Shown: one piece after another, positions 33,238 through 42,187 of the stretch
Layout: every line of letters starts with the position of its first letter
Position numbering within the stretch: position 1 is the first letter of the stretch
Source of the DNA: Peptoniphilus lacydonensis
GTDB lineage: Bacteria; Bacillota; Clostridia; Tissierellales; Peptoniphilaceae
Direction: 5' to 3'
Assembly (NCBI RefSeq): GCF_900106515.1
Contig: NZ_FNWF01000003.1
Span: forward strand, 186,001 to 250,000
Length of the DNA: 64,000 nucleotides
Position numbers and translations under genes: made by a program
Notes under the pieces: generated by a model
The model's database searches: none
What the model was told of the DNA's origin: nothing
The model's input: only the letters and a program-made list of their open reading frames with translations

Positions 33238-34407
33238 CTAAAATTGATTTACCATATCAAAAATTGGGAGTGCAATTGATAGCACTATAAATCCAATTAT
33301 AATGGACATAATTATTATTAACACTGGTCCGAGAACTCCAAGAAATTTTTTATTGTGGCTACTCAATTCTTCATCATAAAATTTTGACATTGTAGAAAAA
33401 ATTTCTTTTAAATTAGAAGACTCTTCTCCAACATGAACCATAGATATTAAAATCTGTGGAAATACTTTAGTTTTTTCTATACTTTTAGAAAAACTTTCTC
33501 CAGATTTTATATCCTTTAAAATTTTTTCATACTTTTTCTTTAATATCACATTCCTTTCCATATTTGAAATTATTTTTAAACTCTTATCTACTGTGAGCCC
33601 TGCACCAAGCAATAAATCCATATTAAATGTAAACTTTAAAGTTTCTTTCATCCTATAATTTTTAAACTTTAAAAAAATTTTATGGAAGAATTCTGGATTT
33701 TTCTTATGGTAAATAAATGCAATTAGTATTATCAAAGCTATAATTAAAATTATATGAATATAATTATTATTCAAAAAATTAGAAAAACTTATTAGTATTC
33801 TTGTTGGCTTTGGAAGAATATTGTCATTTGAACTAAAAATTTCCTCAAAACTTGGAATAACATTTATTATTAAAAAATTAATTACAAAAACTGCAGTTAT
33901 AAGTAAAATTATAGGATATGCCATTGTCTCTTGTATTTTTGAAGACATTTCTTTCTTTTTTATGTAATAATTTGATAAATTCTCAAAAATTTTCCCAAGA
34001 CTCGATGTATTTTCACCCACATAAACCATATTTATTACAAGAATTGGGAAGGCTTTAGTATTTTCCATAGATGAAGAAAGAGATATACCCTGTCTAATAT
34101 TTCCCTTAATATTTAATAATATTTGCTTTTTTTCTTTTGAGAATTGAGAACTTAATATTTCAAGGGAATTTTCTATATTTATTCCTGAATTTATTAAAAG
34201 TGAAAGTTCCCTAAATAAAATATAAAGTTCTTCACTTTTAAATTTTTCTCCAAATTTAAAAGTATTTGCTGACTCAATATTTTCTTCTATGTTTATCGGT
34301 CTAAGTCCATCTTTTTTTAATTTTTCTTTAGCTTCTTTAATATCTTTAGCATCAACATTTCCCTTTACTATTTCCTTCCCTTTAAATGCCTTATACCTAT
34401 AAATCAT
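33238..34407 (-). CDS. pilC: Type II secretion/type IV pilus inner-membrane platform protein (PilC/GspF)
   Basis: A 389-residue protein with two repeats of the GspF domain (around 60-185 and 260-385), each ending in a membrane segment, and a central helix (about 205-230). Residues SILRQGISLS-like (NIRQGISLSSSME) and DIKSGESFSKSIE mark the repeats. The N-terminal 55 residues are the usual cytoplasmic module (RYKAFKGKEIVKGNVDA). Overlaps pilB by 4 bases. Confidence 0.94.
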   Translation of the reverse strand: MIYRYKAFKGKEIVKGNVDAKDIKEAKEKLKKDGLRPINIEENIESANTFKFGEKFKSEELYILFRELSLLINSGINIENSLEILSSQFSKEKKQILLNIKGNIRQGISLSSSMENTKAFPILVINMVYVGENTSSLGKIFENLSNYYIKKKEMSSKIQETMAYPIILLITAVFVINFLIINVIPSFEEIFSSNDNILPKPTRILISFSNFLNNNYIHIILIIALIILIAFIYHKKNPEFFHKIFLKFKNYRMKETLKFTFNMDLLLGAGLTVDKSLKIISNMERNVILKKKYEKILKDIKSGESFSKSIEKTKVFPQILISMVHVGEESSNLKEIFSTMSKFYDEELSSHNKKFLGVLGPVLIIIMSIIIGFIVLSIALPIFDMVNQF

Positions 34408-35846
34408 AATTCACCAACAGTATGAACATTTTTATAAAATTCTTCAAAGGTCGTTTCTCCATTTTCTATTAAATTTAAAATTTCATGAGATAATGTATTC
34501 ATTCCCTTTTTAATTGAAACTTCTTTTATTTTTGCTACACTTTCTCTATTAGTTATCATCTGTCTTATTTCACTATCAACTATCATTATTTCAAATACTG
34601 CAATTCTTCCACTATAACCAGAATTACACTTTTCACATCCAGAAGCTCTGTAAACATATTTTGAATTAACAAGTGGATTCGTATTTTTAATTTTTTCTTT
34701 GCAATGTGGGCAAAGTTTTCTAATTAATCTTTGTGAAATTACTCCAATAAGACCAGCAGAAATTAAATAAGGTTCGATTCCCATGTCAATTAGTCTTCCA
34801 ATTGATGCCGGAGAACTTTCAGTGTGAAGTGTAGATAAAACTAAGTGTCCTGTTATTGAAGAAGATATGGCAATATGTGCTGTATCTTCATTTCTAATTT
34901 CACCAATCATTACTTTATCTGGATCCATTCTTAAAATTGCCTTTAATCCCTTTTCAAAAGTAAGCCCTGTATTTGGATTTACTTCAATTTGATTTATTCC
35001 ATCAATTTTATACTCAATAGGATCTTCAATTGTCATTATATTTATATCATCTTTTTGAATCTTTCTAAGAATAGTATATAAACTAGAAGTTTTGCCACTT
35101 GAAGTGGGACCGCAGCAAAGTATTAATCCTGAAGGCTGACTTATTAAATTCATAACTTTATCCAAGTTTTCTCCACTTAATCCAATTCCCTCTGGAGTAT
35201 AAGAAATTCTTTGTACATCTAAAATTCTAAGTACAATTTTTTCTCCTGTTCCCGTTGGCGTCGTGGCAACTCTTATATCTATATCTTCATTTTTAAATTT
35301 AAAACTAAATCTTCCATCTTGAGGAAGTCTTTTTTCAGAAATATCTAACTTAGATAAAATTTTTATTCTAGTTACAAGATGTGGATAAATATTTTTTGGC
35401 AATCTCATCAATTCATTTAGAGCTCCATCTATTCTTATTCTAACTACTATATCTTGAAATCTTGGTTCTATATGAATGTCACTTGCGTTTCTAATTATAC
35501 TTTGTCTAATTATGTAATCAAGAACTCTAACTGCTGGAGAATCCTCTTTTTCATTTTCTTTTAATGTTATGTCATCTTTATATCTTAAATTAATATCTCT
35601 TAATATATTGTACTTTTCTTCATCTCTATATATTTTATCTATTTCATCAATAACTTTTTCTTCTGACTTAATTTCAAATAGAACTTTCTTCTGTAATTTT
35701 TGTTCCAAATTATATTTTAAAAGTTCATCATTATGTAAAGAGTAGAAGACAAAACAATCATCTTCTTCTCTAGCTGGAGCAATAAAATTTTTGCGACAAT
35801 AATTTTCGCCAAACTTATCCTTTATTTCAAAAGAAAATTTATTCAC
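34404..35846 (-). CDS. pilB: Type IV pilus assembly ATPase PilB
   Basis: A 480-residue GspE-family ATPase powering pilus extension. Walker A is CGPTSSGKTSS, the Asp box and TIEDPIEYKIDGINQ, the His box (HLVLSTLHTESS) are present, and a zinc site CPHC...CEKC follows. The N-terminal part is shorter than in PilB of about 560 residues. The likely start is GTG 35846: the GAGAGG site upstream is the 3' end of topA, and GTGAATAA overlaps the topA stop by eight bases. Confidence 0.95.
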   Translation of the reverse strand: MNKFSFEIKDKFGENYCRKNFIAPAREEDDCFVFYSLHNDELLKYNLEQKLQKKVLFEIKSEEKVIDEIDKIYRDEEKYNILRDINLRYKDDITLKENEKEDSPAVRVLDYIIRQSIIRNASDIHIEPRFQDIVVRIRIDGALNELMRLPKNIYPHLVTRIKILSKLDISEKRLPQDGRFSFKFKNEDIDIRVATTPTGTGEKIVLRILDVQRISYTPEGIGLSGENLDKVMNLISQPSGLILCCGPTSSGKTSSLYTILRKIQKDDINIMTIEDPIEYKIDGINQIEVNPNTGLTFEKGLKAILRMDPDKVMIGEIRNEDTAHIAISSSITGHLVLSTLHTESSPASIGRLIDMGIEPYLISAGLIGVISQRLIRKLCPHCKEKIKNTNPLVNSKYVYRASGCEKCNSGYSGRIAVFEIMIVDSEIRQMITNRESVAKIKEVSIKKGMNTLSHEILNLIENGETTFEEFYKNVHTVGEL

Positions 35847-37920
35847 TTTCCTCTCTCCTATAATCACAAGTATTATTACTGCACTTTATTATTTTTTTAC
35901 CTTTGGAATTCATTTCAGTTAAAATATTTCCACACTTTGGACATTTTTCATCAATTGGCTTATTCCACGAAACGAAATCACACTTTGGATAATTGTCACA
36001 CCCATAAAATTTTCTTCCTTTTTTACTTCTTTTTACTACAATTTCTCCATCTTCACATTTTGGACACTTTACACCAATTTTTTCAACAAGAGGTTTTGTA
36101 TTTCTACATTCTGGAAAACCTGGGCAAGCCAAAAATTTTCCATATCTTCCCATTTTTATTACCATATTTCTTCCACATTTATCGCAAATAACATCTGTTA
36201 CAGGATCTTCTATTTCAACTTTTTCTATATTTTCATAAGCCTTATCTAAATCTTCTTTCAAATCTTTATAAAAAGATCTAACAAGTTCTTTCCACATTTT
36301 TTTACCAGCAGCAATTTCATCAAGTTCATTTTCCATTTGTGCTGTGAATTTTTTGTCAACTAAATCGTCAAAATTCTCTACTAAGATTTCGTTTACTGTA
36401 ACTCCCAACTCCGTAGGTACAAACTTTTTTTCTTCCAACACCACATAGTATCTACTTTGAAGAGTTGATATTGTGGGAGAATATGTCGACGGTCTTCCAA
36501 CTCCAAGGTCCTCAAGTTCTTTTATAAGAGAAGCTTCGTTATATCTTGGAGGAGGATTTGTAAAATGTTGTTCCTTTTTTACATCTTTAAATTTTAAAAT
36601 TTGATTTTCTTCAAGGGATGGCAATTCCTTAGATTTTTCAGTATTATAATCATAGACTCTTAAAAAACCATCAAATGCCATATTCGATCCAGAAACTCTA
36701 AATACTTCATTATTTGAAATAATATCTGCAGAAATGGTATTGTAAATTGCACTTGCCATAAGCGATGCCACAAATCTTTTCCAAATTAAAGAATACAGTT
36801 TAAATTGATCCTTTGAAAGCGAATCTTTTATTGAATAGGGAGTCTTTGTAACATCAGTTGGCCTAATACACTCGTGAGCATCTTGGATTTTTTCACTTTT
36901 CTTAGTGCTTGCAATTTTTTTCTTTCCAAGATATTCTTTTCCATAATCTTTTTCTATAAATTTTAAACAAGCATCTTGTGCTTCAAGAGATATTCTCGTT
37001 GAATCTGTTCTCATATAGGTTATTAAACCAACAGAGCCTTCTTTTGGAAGTTTTACACCTTCATAAAGACTTTGTGCAACCATCATAGTCTTCCGAGTAG
37101 AAAAATTTATTCTTCTAGAACTTTCTTGCTGCATTGTAGATGTTGTAAAAGGATTCGGAGATTTCCTATTTCTTCTTCCCTTTTTTACAGAATCAACTAC
37201 AAATTTTTCTTTATCTATATTTTTTATAACCTTATCAGCGTCATCTTCCGATTTTAATTCTACTTTTTTTATTTTATCATTCTCTTTTATTCCATAATAA
37301 TCTGCCAAAAGTTTCTTTCTTCCTGCTCTAAGATCTGCTTCAATAGTCCAATATTCTTCTGGAATAAAATTATTTATCTCATCTTCTCTGTCACAAATTA
37401 ACTTTAAAACAGCAGACTGAACACGACCAGCAGAAAGACCAGCCTTTACCTTTTTCCACAATAGAGGAGAAATTTTATATCCTGCAAGCCTATCTAGTTC
37501 ACGTCTAGCTTGTTGTGCATCAACAAGATCCATATCAATCTTTCTAGGGTTTTTTATCTCTCTTTTTACTGTATCTTTAGTAATTTCATTAAAAGTTACC
37601 CTATTTTTATCTTCTGGATCCATTTCCAAAATATGTGAAAGATGCCAAGAAATCGCCTCTCCTTCTCTATCAGGGTCAGTTGCAAGTATTACATTATCTG
37701 CTTTTCTTGCTTCTTTTTTTATATCTTTAATAAGTGATCCTTTGCCATATATATTCATATACTGTGGTTCAAAGTCATTTTCTATATCAATGCCAAGCTT
37801 TGATTTTGGTAAATCTCTAATATGTCCAACAGAAGCAATCACATTATAATTTCTGCCAAGCATCTTTTTTATTGTCTTTGCCTTTGTAGGCGACTCGACA
37901 ATCACAAGATTTTTTGCCAA
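35839..37920 (-). CDS. topA: DNA topoisomerase I
   Basis: A 693-residue type IA topoisomerase that relaxes negative supercoils. Toprim begins NLVIVESPTKAKTI, with DPDREGEAISWH; the active-site Tyr lies in GLITYMRTDSTR. Three C-terminal four-Cys zinc ribbons follow (CDKCGRN..CPGFPEC; CPKCEDG..CDNYPKC; CPKCGNI..CSNNTC). The start is TTG 37918-37920, preceded by AGGAGATG. Flanked by dprA and pilB in one orientation. Confidence 0.97.
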   Translation of the reverse strand: MAKNLVIVESPTKAKTIKKMLGRNYNVIASVGHIRDLPKSKLGIDIENDFEPQYMNIYGKGSLIKDIKKEARKADNVILATDPDREGEAISWHLSHILEMDPEDKNRVTFNEITKDTVKREIKNPRKIDMDLVDAQQARRELDRLAGYKISPLLWKKVKAGLSAGRVQSAVLKLICDREDEINNFIPEEYWTIEADLRAGRKKLLADYYGIKENDKIKKVELKSEDDADKVIKNIDKEKFVVDSVKKGRRNRKSPNPFTTSTMQQESSRRINFSTRKTMMVAQSLYEGVKLPKEGSVGLITYMRTDSTRISLEAQDACLKFIEKDYGKEYLGKKKIASTKKSEKIQDAHECIRPTDVTKTPYSIKDSLSKDQFKLYSLIWKRFVASLMASAIYNTISADIISNNEVFRVSGSNMAFDGFLRVYDYNTEKSKELPSLEENQILKFKDVKKEQHFTNPPPRYNEASLIKELEDLGVGRPSTYSPTISTLQSRYYVVLEEKKFVPTELGVTVNEILVENFDDLVDKKFTAQMENELDEIAAGKKMWKELVRSFYKDLKEDLDKAYENIEKVEIEDPVTDVICDKCGRNMVIKMGRYGKFLACPGFPECRNTKPLVEKIGVKCPKCEDGEIVVKRSKKGRKFYGCDNYPKCDFVSWNKPIDEKCPKCGNILTEMNSKGKKIIKCSNNTCDYRREESE

Positions 37921-37945
37921 AATAACATCTCCTTCTTCCTAAAAT

Positions 37946-39025
37946 TTATTTTAATATTTGAAATTCATTCATTGAAATTTTCTCAACTATACCCTTCAAT
38001 TCCAACTTTGTTAGTATCTTATTTATATAAAATACCTCATTATTTAAATTATTGCAAATATCATTAATATTAATTATTCCCTTTTCTATCAAATTATAGA
38101 CGAGTATTTCATCTGCACTCAACTCAAAACTTTCTTTTTGAGAATCTTTCATAATAAGGTCTGGGTAATAATCTAAAATATCCTTTGTTTCAATTAAAGG
38201 CATGGCTCCATCTCTTATCAGCTTATTAGTACCAATAGAATAAATTGAAGTAATATTTCCTGGAACAGCAAAAATTTCTTTTCCTTGCTCTGCTGCAAGT
38301 CTTGCTGTTATTAAACTTCCACTTTTATCCTTTGCTTCTACCACAACTACAGCCCTTGAAAGTCCAGAAATAATTCTATTTCTCATAGGAAAAGTAAACT
38401 TATTTGCACCTGTGCCAAGAGAAAATTCACTTATCACAGCGCCCCTTTCACAAATTTCATCATATAAACTTTGATTTGACTTTGGATAAACTACATCTAT
38501 TCCAGTTCCCAAAACTGCAATTGTATTTAAATTATTTAAAATAGCCCTTTTATGTGCCAGAGAATCAATTCCGTAGGCCATTCCACTTACAATAGTAAAA
38601 TTATAATTTTTTATAGAATCTATTATTTTATTGACAGCCATCTTGCCATAAGTTGAATGACTTCTTGCACCTACAAAAGCAATTGGATTATATATTTTTA
38701 AGTCACCTTTTATATATAAAACTATTGGTGGATTTTCAATATATCTAAGAGATTCTGGAAAATCATTATCTAAAATTGTAATTACTTTGACATCAAGTTT
38801 GTTAGTTCTAATATTTATCTTTTCAATTATTAAATCGAAATCTTTGGATCTTTGTTTTAACTTATCATAACTTCTTTTAGTTAAAATCTTTTCTTCTAAA
38901 AAATTAACTTTATCAAAATCTTCAATTGAAATATTATTGTCAATCAAATAGTTTAAAATTTTTAGAGAATTCTCGCTGCTAAAATTTATACAATTTAAAA
39001 AAATAAGTAAATCTCTCTTATTCAT
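37946..39025 (-). CDS. dprA: DNA-processing protein DprA
   Basis: A 359-residue DprA/Smf protein that loads RecA on incoming single-stranded DNA. An N-terminal helical region is followed by the Rossmann-like domain: VGARSHSTYGKMAV, VSGMAYGIDSLAH, AVLGTGIDVVYP and FPMRNRIISGLS. A C-terminal winged helix ends the protein. It begins at the comM stop with no gap, and leads to topA. In the window it is the clearest transformation marker. Confidence 0.96.
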   Translation of the reverse strand: MNKRDLLIFLNCINFSSENSLKILNYLIDNNISIEDFDKVNFLEEKILTKRSYDKLKQRSKDFDLIIEKINIRTNKLDVKVITILDNDFPESLRYIENPPIVLYIKGDLKIYNPIAFVGARSHSTYGKMAVNKIIDSIKNYNFTIVSGMAYGIDSLAHKRAILNNLNTIAVLGTGIDVVYPKSNQSLYDEICERGAVISEFSLGTGANKFTFPMRNRIISGLSRAVVVVEAKDKSGSLITARLAAEQGKEIFAVPGNITSIYSIGTNKLIRDGAMPLIETKDILDYYPDLIMKDSQKESFELSADEILVYNLIEKGIININDICNNLNNEVFYINKILTKLELKGIVEKISMNEFQILK

Positions 39026-40546
39026 TTAATTCCCCCAAAATTTTTTATCCATAGTTCTATACTGAATGCTCTCTAAAACATGATCTTCCTTAATATTTTC
39101 GCAATGGTCCATATCTGCAATAGTCCTTGCAATCTTTAAAATCTTATTATAAGTCCTTGCGCTCATAGAATATTTTTGAAAAGCAAGTTCCAAAATTTTT
39201 TCAGAATTTTTATCAAGAAAACAATATTTTTTTAATTTTTTTTCTGGTATTTCTGAATTATACTTAAACTTTTCTTCTTTAAATCTGTCCTTTTGTATTT
39301 CTCTAACATATTTAACTCTTTCTCTTATAATGTCAGAACTTTCTCCAGATCTTTCAGATGAAATTTCTTTATAATCTACTTCTTCTACCTCAAGATGAAT
39401 ATCAATTCTATCTAAAAGAGGATGAGAAATTTTAGATAGGTATCTTTGTATTTCGTATGGAGAACAATTACACTCATGAGTTTTTGAATTGTGATAACCA
39501 CATGGACAAGGATTTAATGCAACAACAAGTTGAAAATCAGCAGGATACTTAACATTGGCATTTGCACGAGAAATAATTATATCCTTTGATTCCATAGGCT
39601 GACGAAGAACTTCTAAAACTGATTTAGAAAATTCTGGAAGTTCATCTAGGAACAATACTCCCTTATGTGCCAGAGAAATTTCTCCAGGTTTTGGAATCTT
39701 TCCACCTCCTATTAATGAAACAGCCGATGCTGTATGATGAGGAGATCTGAATGGTGGCTTTGTTATAAGAGCATTATCATCTAAAAGACCTGAAACAGAA
39801 TAAATCTTTGTAACTTCAATTGCTTCTTCAAAATCTAGTTTCGGCAAAATTGTTGGAAACCTCTTTGCTGCCATAGTTTTTCCCGAGCCTGGAGAACCTA
39901 AAATCAAAATATTAGACTTTGCACAGGCAGAAATCTCTAATGCTCTTTTCAAATTTTCTTGTCCTTTAATATCAGAAAAATCAACATCATAATAAACTTT
40001 TTCCTTTTGAAAACTCCCCAAAGACCTTTTAATTTGAATTTCTCCTCTTAGAAAAGAAATCACCTCTTCCAAATTTTTTACTGGATAAATTTCAACATCA
40101 CTAATAATTGAACACTCTTTTCTATTTCCGTAAGGAACAATAAATTTTCTATAGCCTTTTTCACGCATTGAAATAATCATTGGAAGAGCACCTTGAATTT
40201 TATTAACTTTTCCATCAAGAGTAAGTTCCCCCAAATATACATAAGGTGAATAATTTAGTCGAAGATTTTCGTCACAACTCAAAAGACTAACTGCAATTGC
40301 AAGGTCAAGCTGTGTTCCGTCCTTTTTAAGATTAGCAGGAGCAAGGTTTATTGTAATCCTTTTCTTTGGAAAATTATATCCAGAATTTTTTATTGCAGAT
40401 TTTACTCTTTCAGTGGATTCTTTTACAGCTGTGTCTGCAAGTCCAACAATAATAATTTTTGGCATCCCATTTGAAAGGTCAACTTCCACGTCCACAGGAT
40501 AACCATTTAATCCTGTTAAAGTACAAGTTTTTGTGCAAGAATACAT
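39026..40546 (-). CDS. comM: ComM/YifB-type magnesium-chelatase-like ATPase
   Basis: A 506-residue protein with an N-terminal Lon-S5-like region (GLNGYPVDVEVDLSNGMPKI; KRITINLAPANLKKDGTQLDL), a Mg-chelatase AAA+ domain (Walker A GSPGSGKT, AHKGVLFLDELPEF) and a C-terminal helical domain (CSPYEIQRYL; ARTYNKILKIARTIADM). In other species ComM is a helicase aiding branch migration in transformation. First of the comM-dprA-topA-pil run. Confidence 0.95.
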   Translation of the reverse strand: MYSCTKTCTLTGLNGYPVDVEVDLSNGMPKIIIVGLADTAVKESTERVKSAIKNSGYNFPKKRITINLAPANLKKDGTQLDLAIAVSLLSCDENLRLNYSPYVYLGELTLDGKVNKIQGALPMIISMREKGYRKFIVPYGNRKECSIISDVEIYPVKNLEEVISFLRGEIQIKRSLGSFQKEKVYYDVDFSDIKGQENLKRALEISACAKSNILILGSPGSGKTMAAKRFPTILPKLDFEEAIEVTKIYSVSGLLDDNALITKPPFRSPHHTASAVSLIGGGKIPKPGEISLAHKGVLFLDELPEFSKSVLEVLRQPMESKDIIISRANANVKYPADFQLVVALNPCPCGYHNSKTHECNCSPYEIQRYLSKISHPLLDRIDIHLEVEEVDYKEISSERSGESSDIIRERVKYVREIQKDRFKEEKFKYNSEIPEKKLKKYCFLDKNSEKILELAFQKYSMSARTYNKILKIARTIADMDHCENIKEDHVLESIQYRTMDKKFWGN

Positions 40547-40598
40547 AATCCCTCCTAATATATTTTATTATTTTCCATCTTTAATATTTTATTACTTT

Positions 40599-40604
40599 AT
40601 TATA
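40599..40604 (-). promoter_or_regulatory. Possible -10 element before comM
   Basis: TATAAT on the minus strand, 53 bases upstream of the comM start. No -35 at proper spacing was found, so support is low. Confidence 0.3.
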
Positions 40605-40645
40605 TTCTAACAGATTTATAATATTTAGTTCAATTATTTGCAATT

Positions 40646-40671
40646 TAAAAGCCAGACAAAATATCTGGCTA
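40646..40671 (-). terminator. Terminator of the M29 aminopeptidase gene
   Basis: Minus-strand stem AGCCAGA / TCTGGCT followed by TTTAAATT, between the aminopeptidase stop and the comM promoter. Confidence 0.7.
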
Positions 40672-40696
40672 AATAAATAAACATTTTTAATTGATC

Positions 40697-41944
40697 TTAA
40701 ATAACAAAATTTCCTTCTTTAAAAATTTGAACTTCTTCTCCATCTTCCTTTACACCAACAATCTCTGTTGTAGCATCTCCAACCATAAAATCAACATGAA
40801 CAAGAGAATCGTTCATTCCACGTTTTTTAAGTTCTTCTTCGCTTAATTTTTCTCCACCTTTGATACAACTTGGATAAGATTTGCCTAATGCAAAGTGACA
40901 TGAAGCATTTTCATCATAAAGTGTATTGTAGTATAAAACTTTTCTCATAGAAATTGGTGTGTTATGTGAAACAAGAGCAACTTCTCCAAGCCTTTTTGAT
41001 CCTTCATCTGTTTCAATGATATTTTTCAAATATTCTTTACCATTTTTTGCTTCATAATCTACAACTTCTCCATCTTTAAAAACTAGATAAAAATCTTCAA
41101 TTAAATTTCCATTATAGTTAAGTGGCATTGTGCTGTAAATTTTTCCATTTACACCATCAAGTCTTGGTGCAGAAAAAACTTCTTCGCTTGGCATATTTGC
41201 AACAAATTCTTCTCCACTGCTATTTACATCAGTTGAAGCTGAGAAAATATATTCATCAGGAAGTTCTACATCTAAATCTGTTCCCTTTTCTGATTTATAA
41301 TGTAATTTTTTAAATCTATTTTCATTTAAAAATTTGCTATATCTATCTAAATTATTTACGTGATTTTCTAAAGCCTTTTCAGGATCATCTTCAAAAAGTC
41401 TTACAGAATTAAAAATTTCAAACCAAAGTTTTTTAACTGCTTCATTTTCATCTACATCTGGGAAAACTTTTGTAGCCCATGAAGGTATACTTGCCCCTGC
41501 AACAATCCATGAAACATAATTGGCCATCATCTTAGCAGAAAAATCTTTCAATGCTTTTGAATTTGCAAGATTTGATTTAAACAATTTTTCTGAATCAACA
41601 CCTTTAAATGCATCTGGGTCAGAACCTGTAATAGAAAGATACTTTGCCTTTTTATCCATGTAATAATTTTCTTTGTCTACTTTGTGCTTAGGGACATCTG
41701 TCAACACTTCTACACTTTCATTTTCATATTTAAGTCTTGAAATAAGAGGATCTCTATAATCCATAACCACTTCTTTTGCACCAAGTTCATAGGCAATTTT
41801 TGTACAAATAATTGCAAAATCTCTTGCTTCAATTGGACATCTAACCACAAGTGTGTCGTCTTTTTTTATTTTTAGTCCATCTTTTAAAATTAATTTTGCA
41901 TAAATTTCCAAATAATCTTCTACATTAAAATTTTTGTATTCCAT
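40697..41944 (-). CDS. M29-family aminopeptidase
   Basis: A 415-residue thermophilic-type (AmpS/PepS-like) metallo-aminopeptidase. N-terminal VRCPIEARDFA region, and in the C-terminal part conserved acidic/His segments including NMPSEEVFSAPRLDGVNG, LGEVALVSHNTPIS, NASCHFALGKSYP and SLVHVDFMVGD; these are expected metal-binding residues (Glu, His, Asp). Cuts amino acids from imported peptides. Divergent from oppA, in keeping with a peptide-uptake function. Confidence 0.92.
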   Translation of the reverse strand: MEYKNFNVEDYLEIYAKLILKDGLKIKKDDTLVVRCPIEARDFAIICTKIAYELGAKEVVMDYRDPLISRLKYENESVEVLTDVPKHKVDKENYYMDKKAKYLSITGSDPDAFKGVDSEKLFKSNLANSKALKDFSAKMMANYVSWIVAGASIPSWATKVFPDVDENEAVKKLWFEIFNSVRLFEDDPEKALENHVNNLDRYSKFLNENRFKKLHYKSEKGTDLDVELPDEYIFSASTDVNSSGEEFVANMPSEEVFSAPRLDGVNGKIYSTMPLNYNGNLIEDFYLVFKDGEVVDYEAKNGKEYLKNIIETDEGSKRLGEVALVSHNTPISMRKVLYYNTLYDENASCHFALGKSYPSCIKGGEKLSEEELKKRGMNDSLVHVDFMVGDATTEIVGVKEDGEEVQIFKEGNFVI

Positions 41945-42090
41945 ATTTACTACACCTCTTTTTAAGAAAAAGATATCCTAAATAAAAATATTTGTCAAAT
42001 AATATATTAAAATATTTTTTCCAAATTTTAATTAAATTAAACTAAAAATTTATAATTTGATTTTTATGTGTTTAATTTTATACATTATTT

Positions 42091-42099
42091 TGTTATAAT
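42091..42099 (+). promoter_or_regulatory. Extended -10 promoter of oppABCDF
   Basis: TGTTATAAT (TG-N-TATAAT), about 88 bases before the oppA ATG; no good -35 seen. Confidence 0.45.
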
Positions 42100-42109
42100 T
42101 TTAAGTAAC

Positions 42110-42147
42110 AATAATTACTAAAAAGTTTGCTTAGAAATTATTTTTTT
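42110..42147 (+). promoter_or_regulatory. Terminator-like hairpin in the oppA leader
   Basis: AATAATT-A-CTAA pairs with TTAG-A-AATTATT (one A.A mismatch, nine-base loop) and is followed by T5. It lies between the predicted promoter and oppA. The stem is A/T-rich and thus weak. Confidence 0.4.
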
Positions 42148-42187
42148 ATCAGCAGACAATTTTAGGTAACTTAAAGGAGGATTTATA

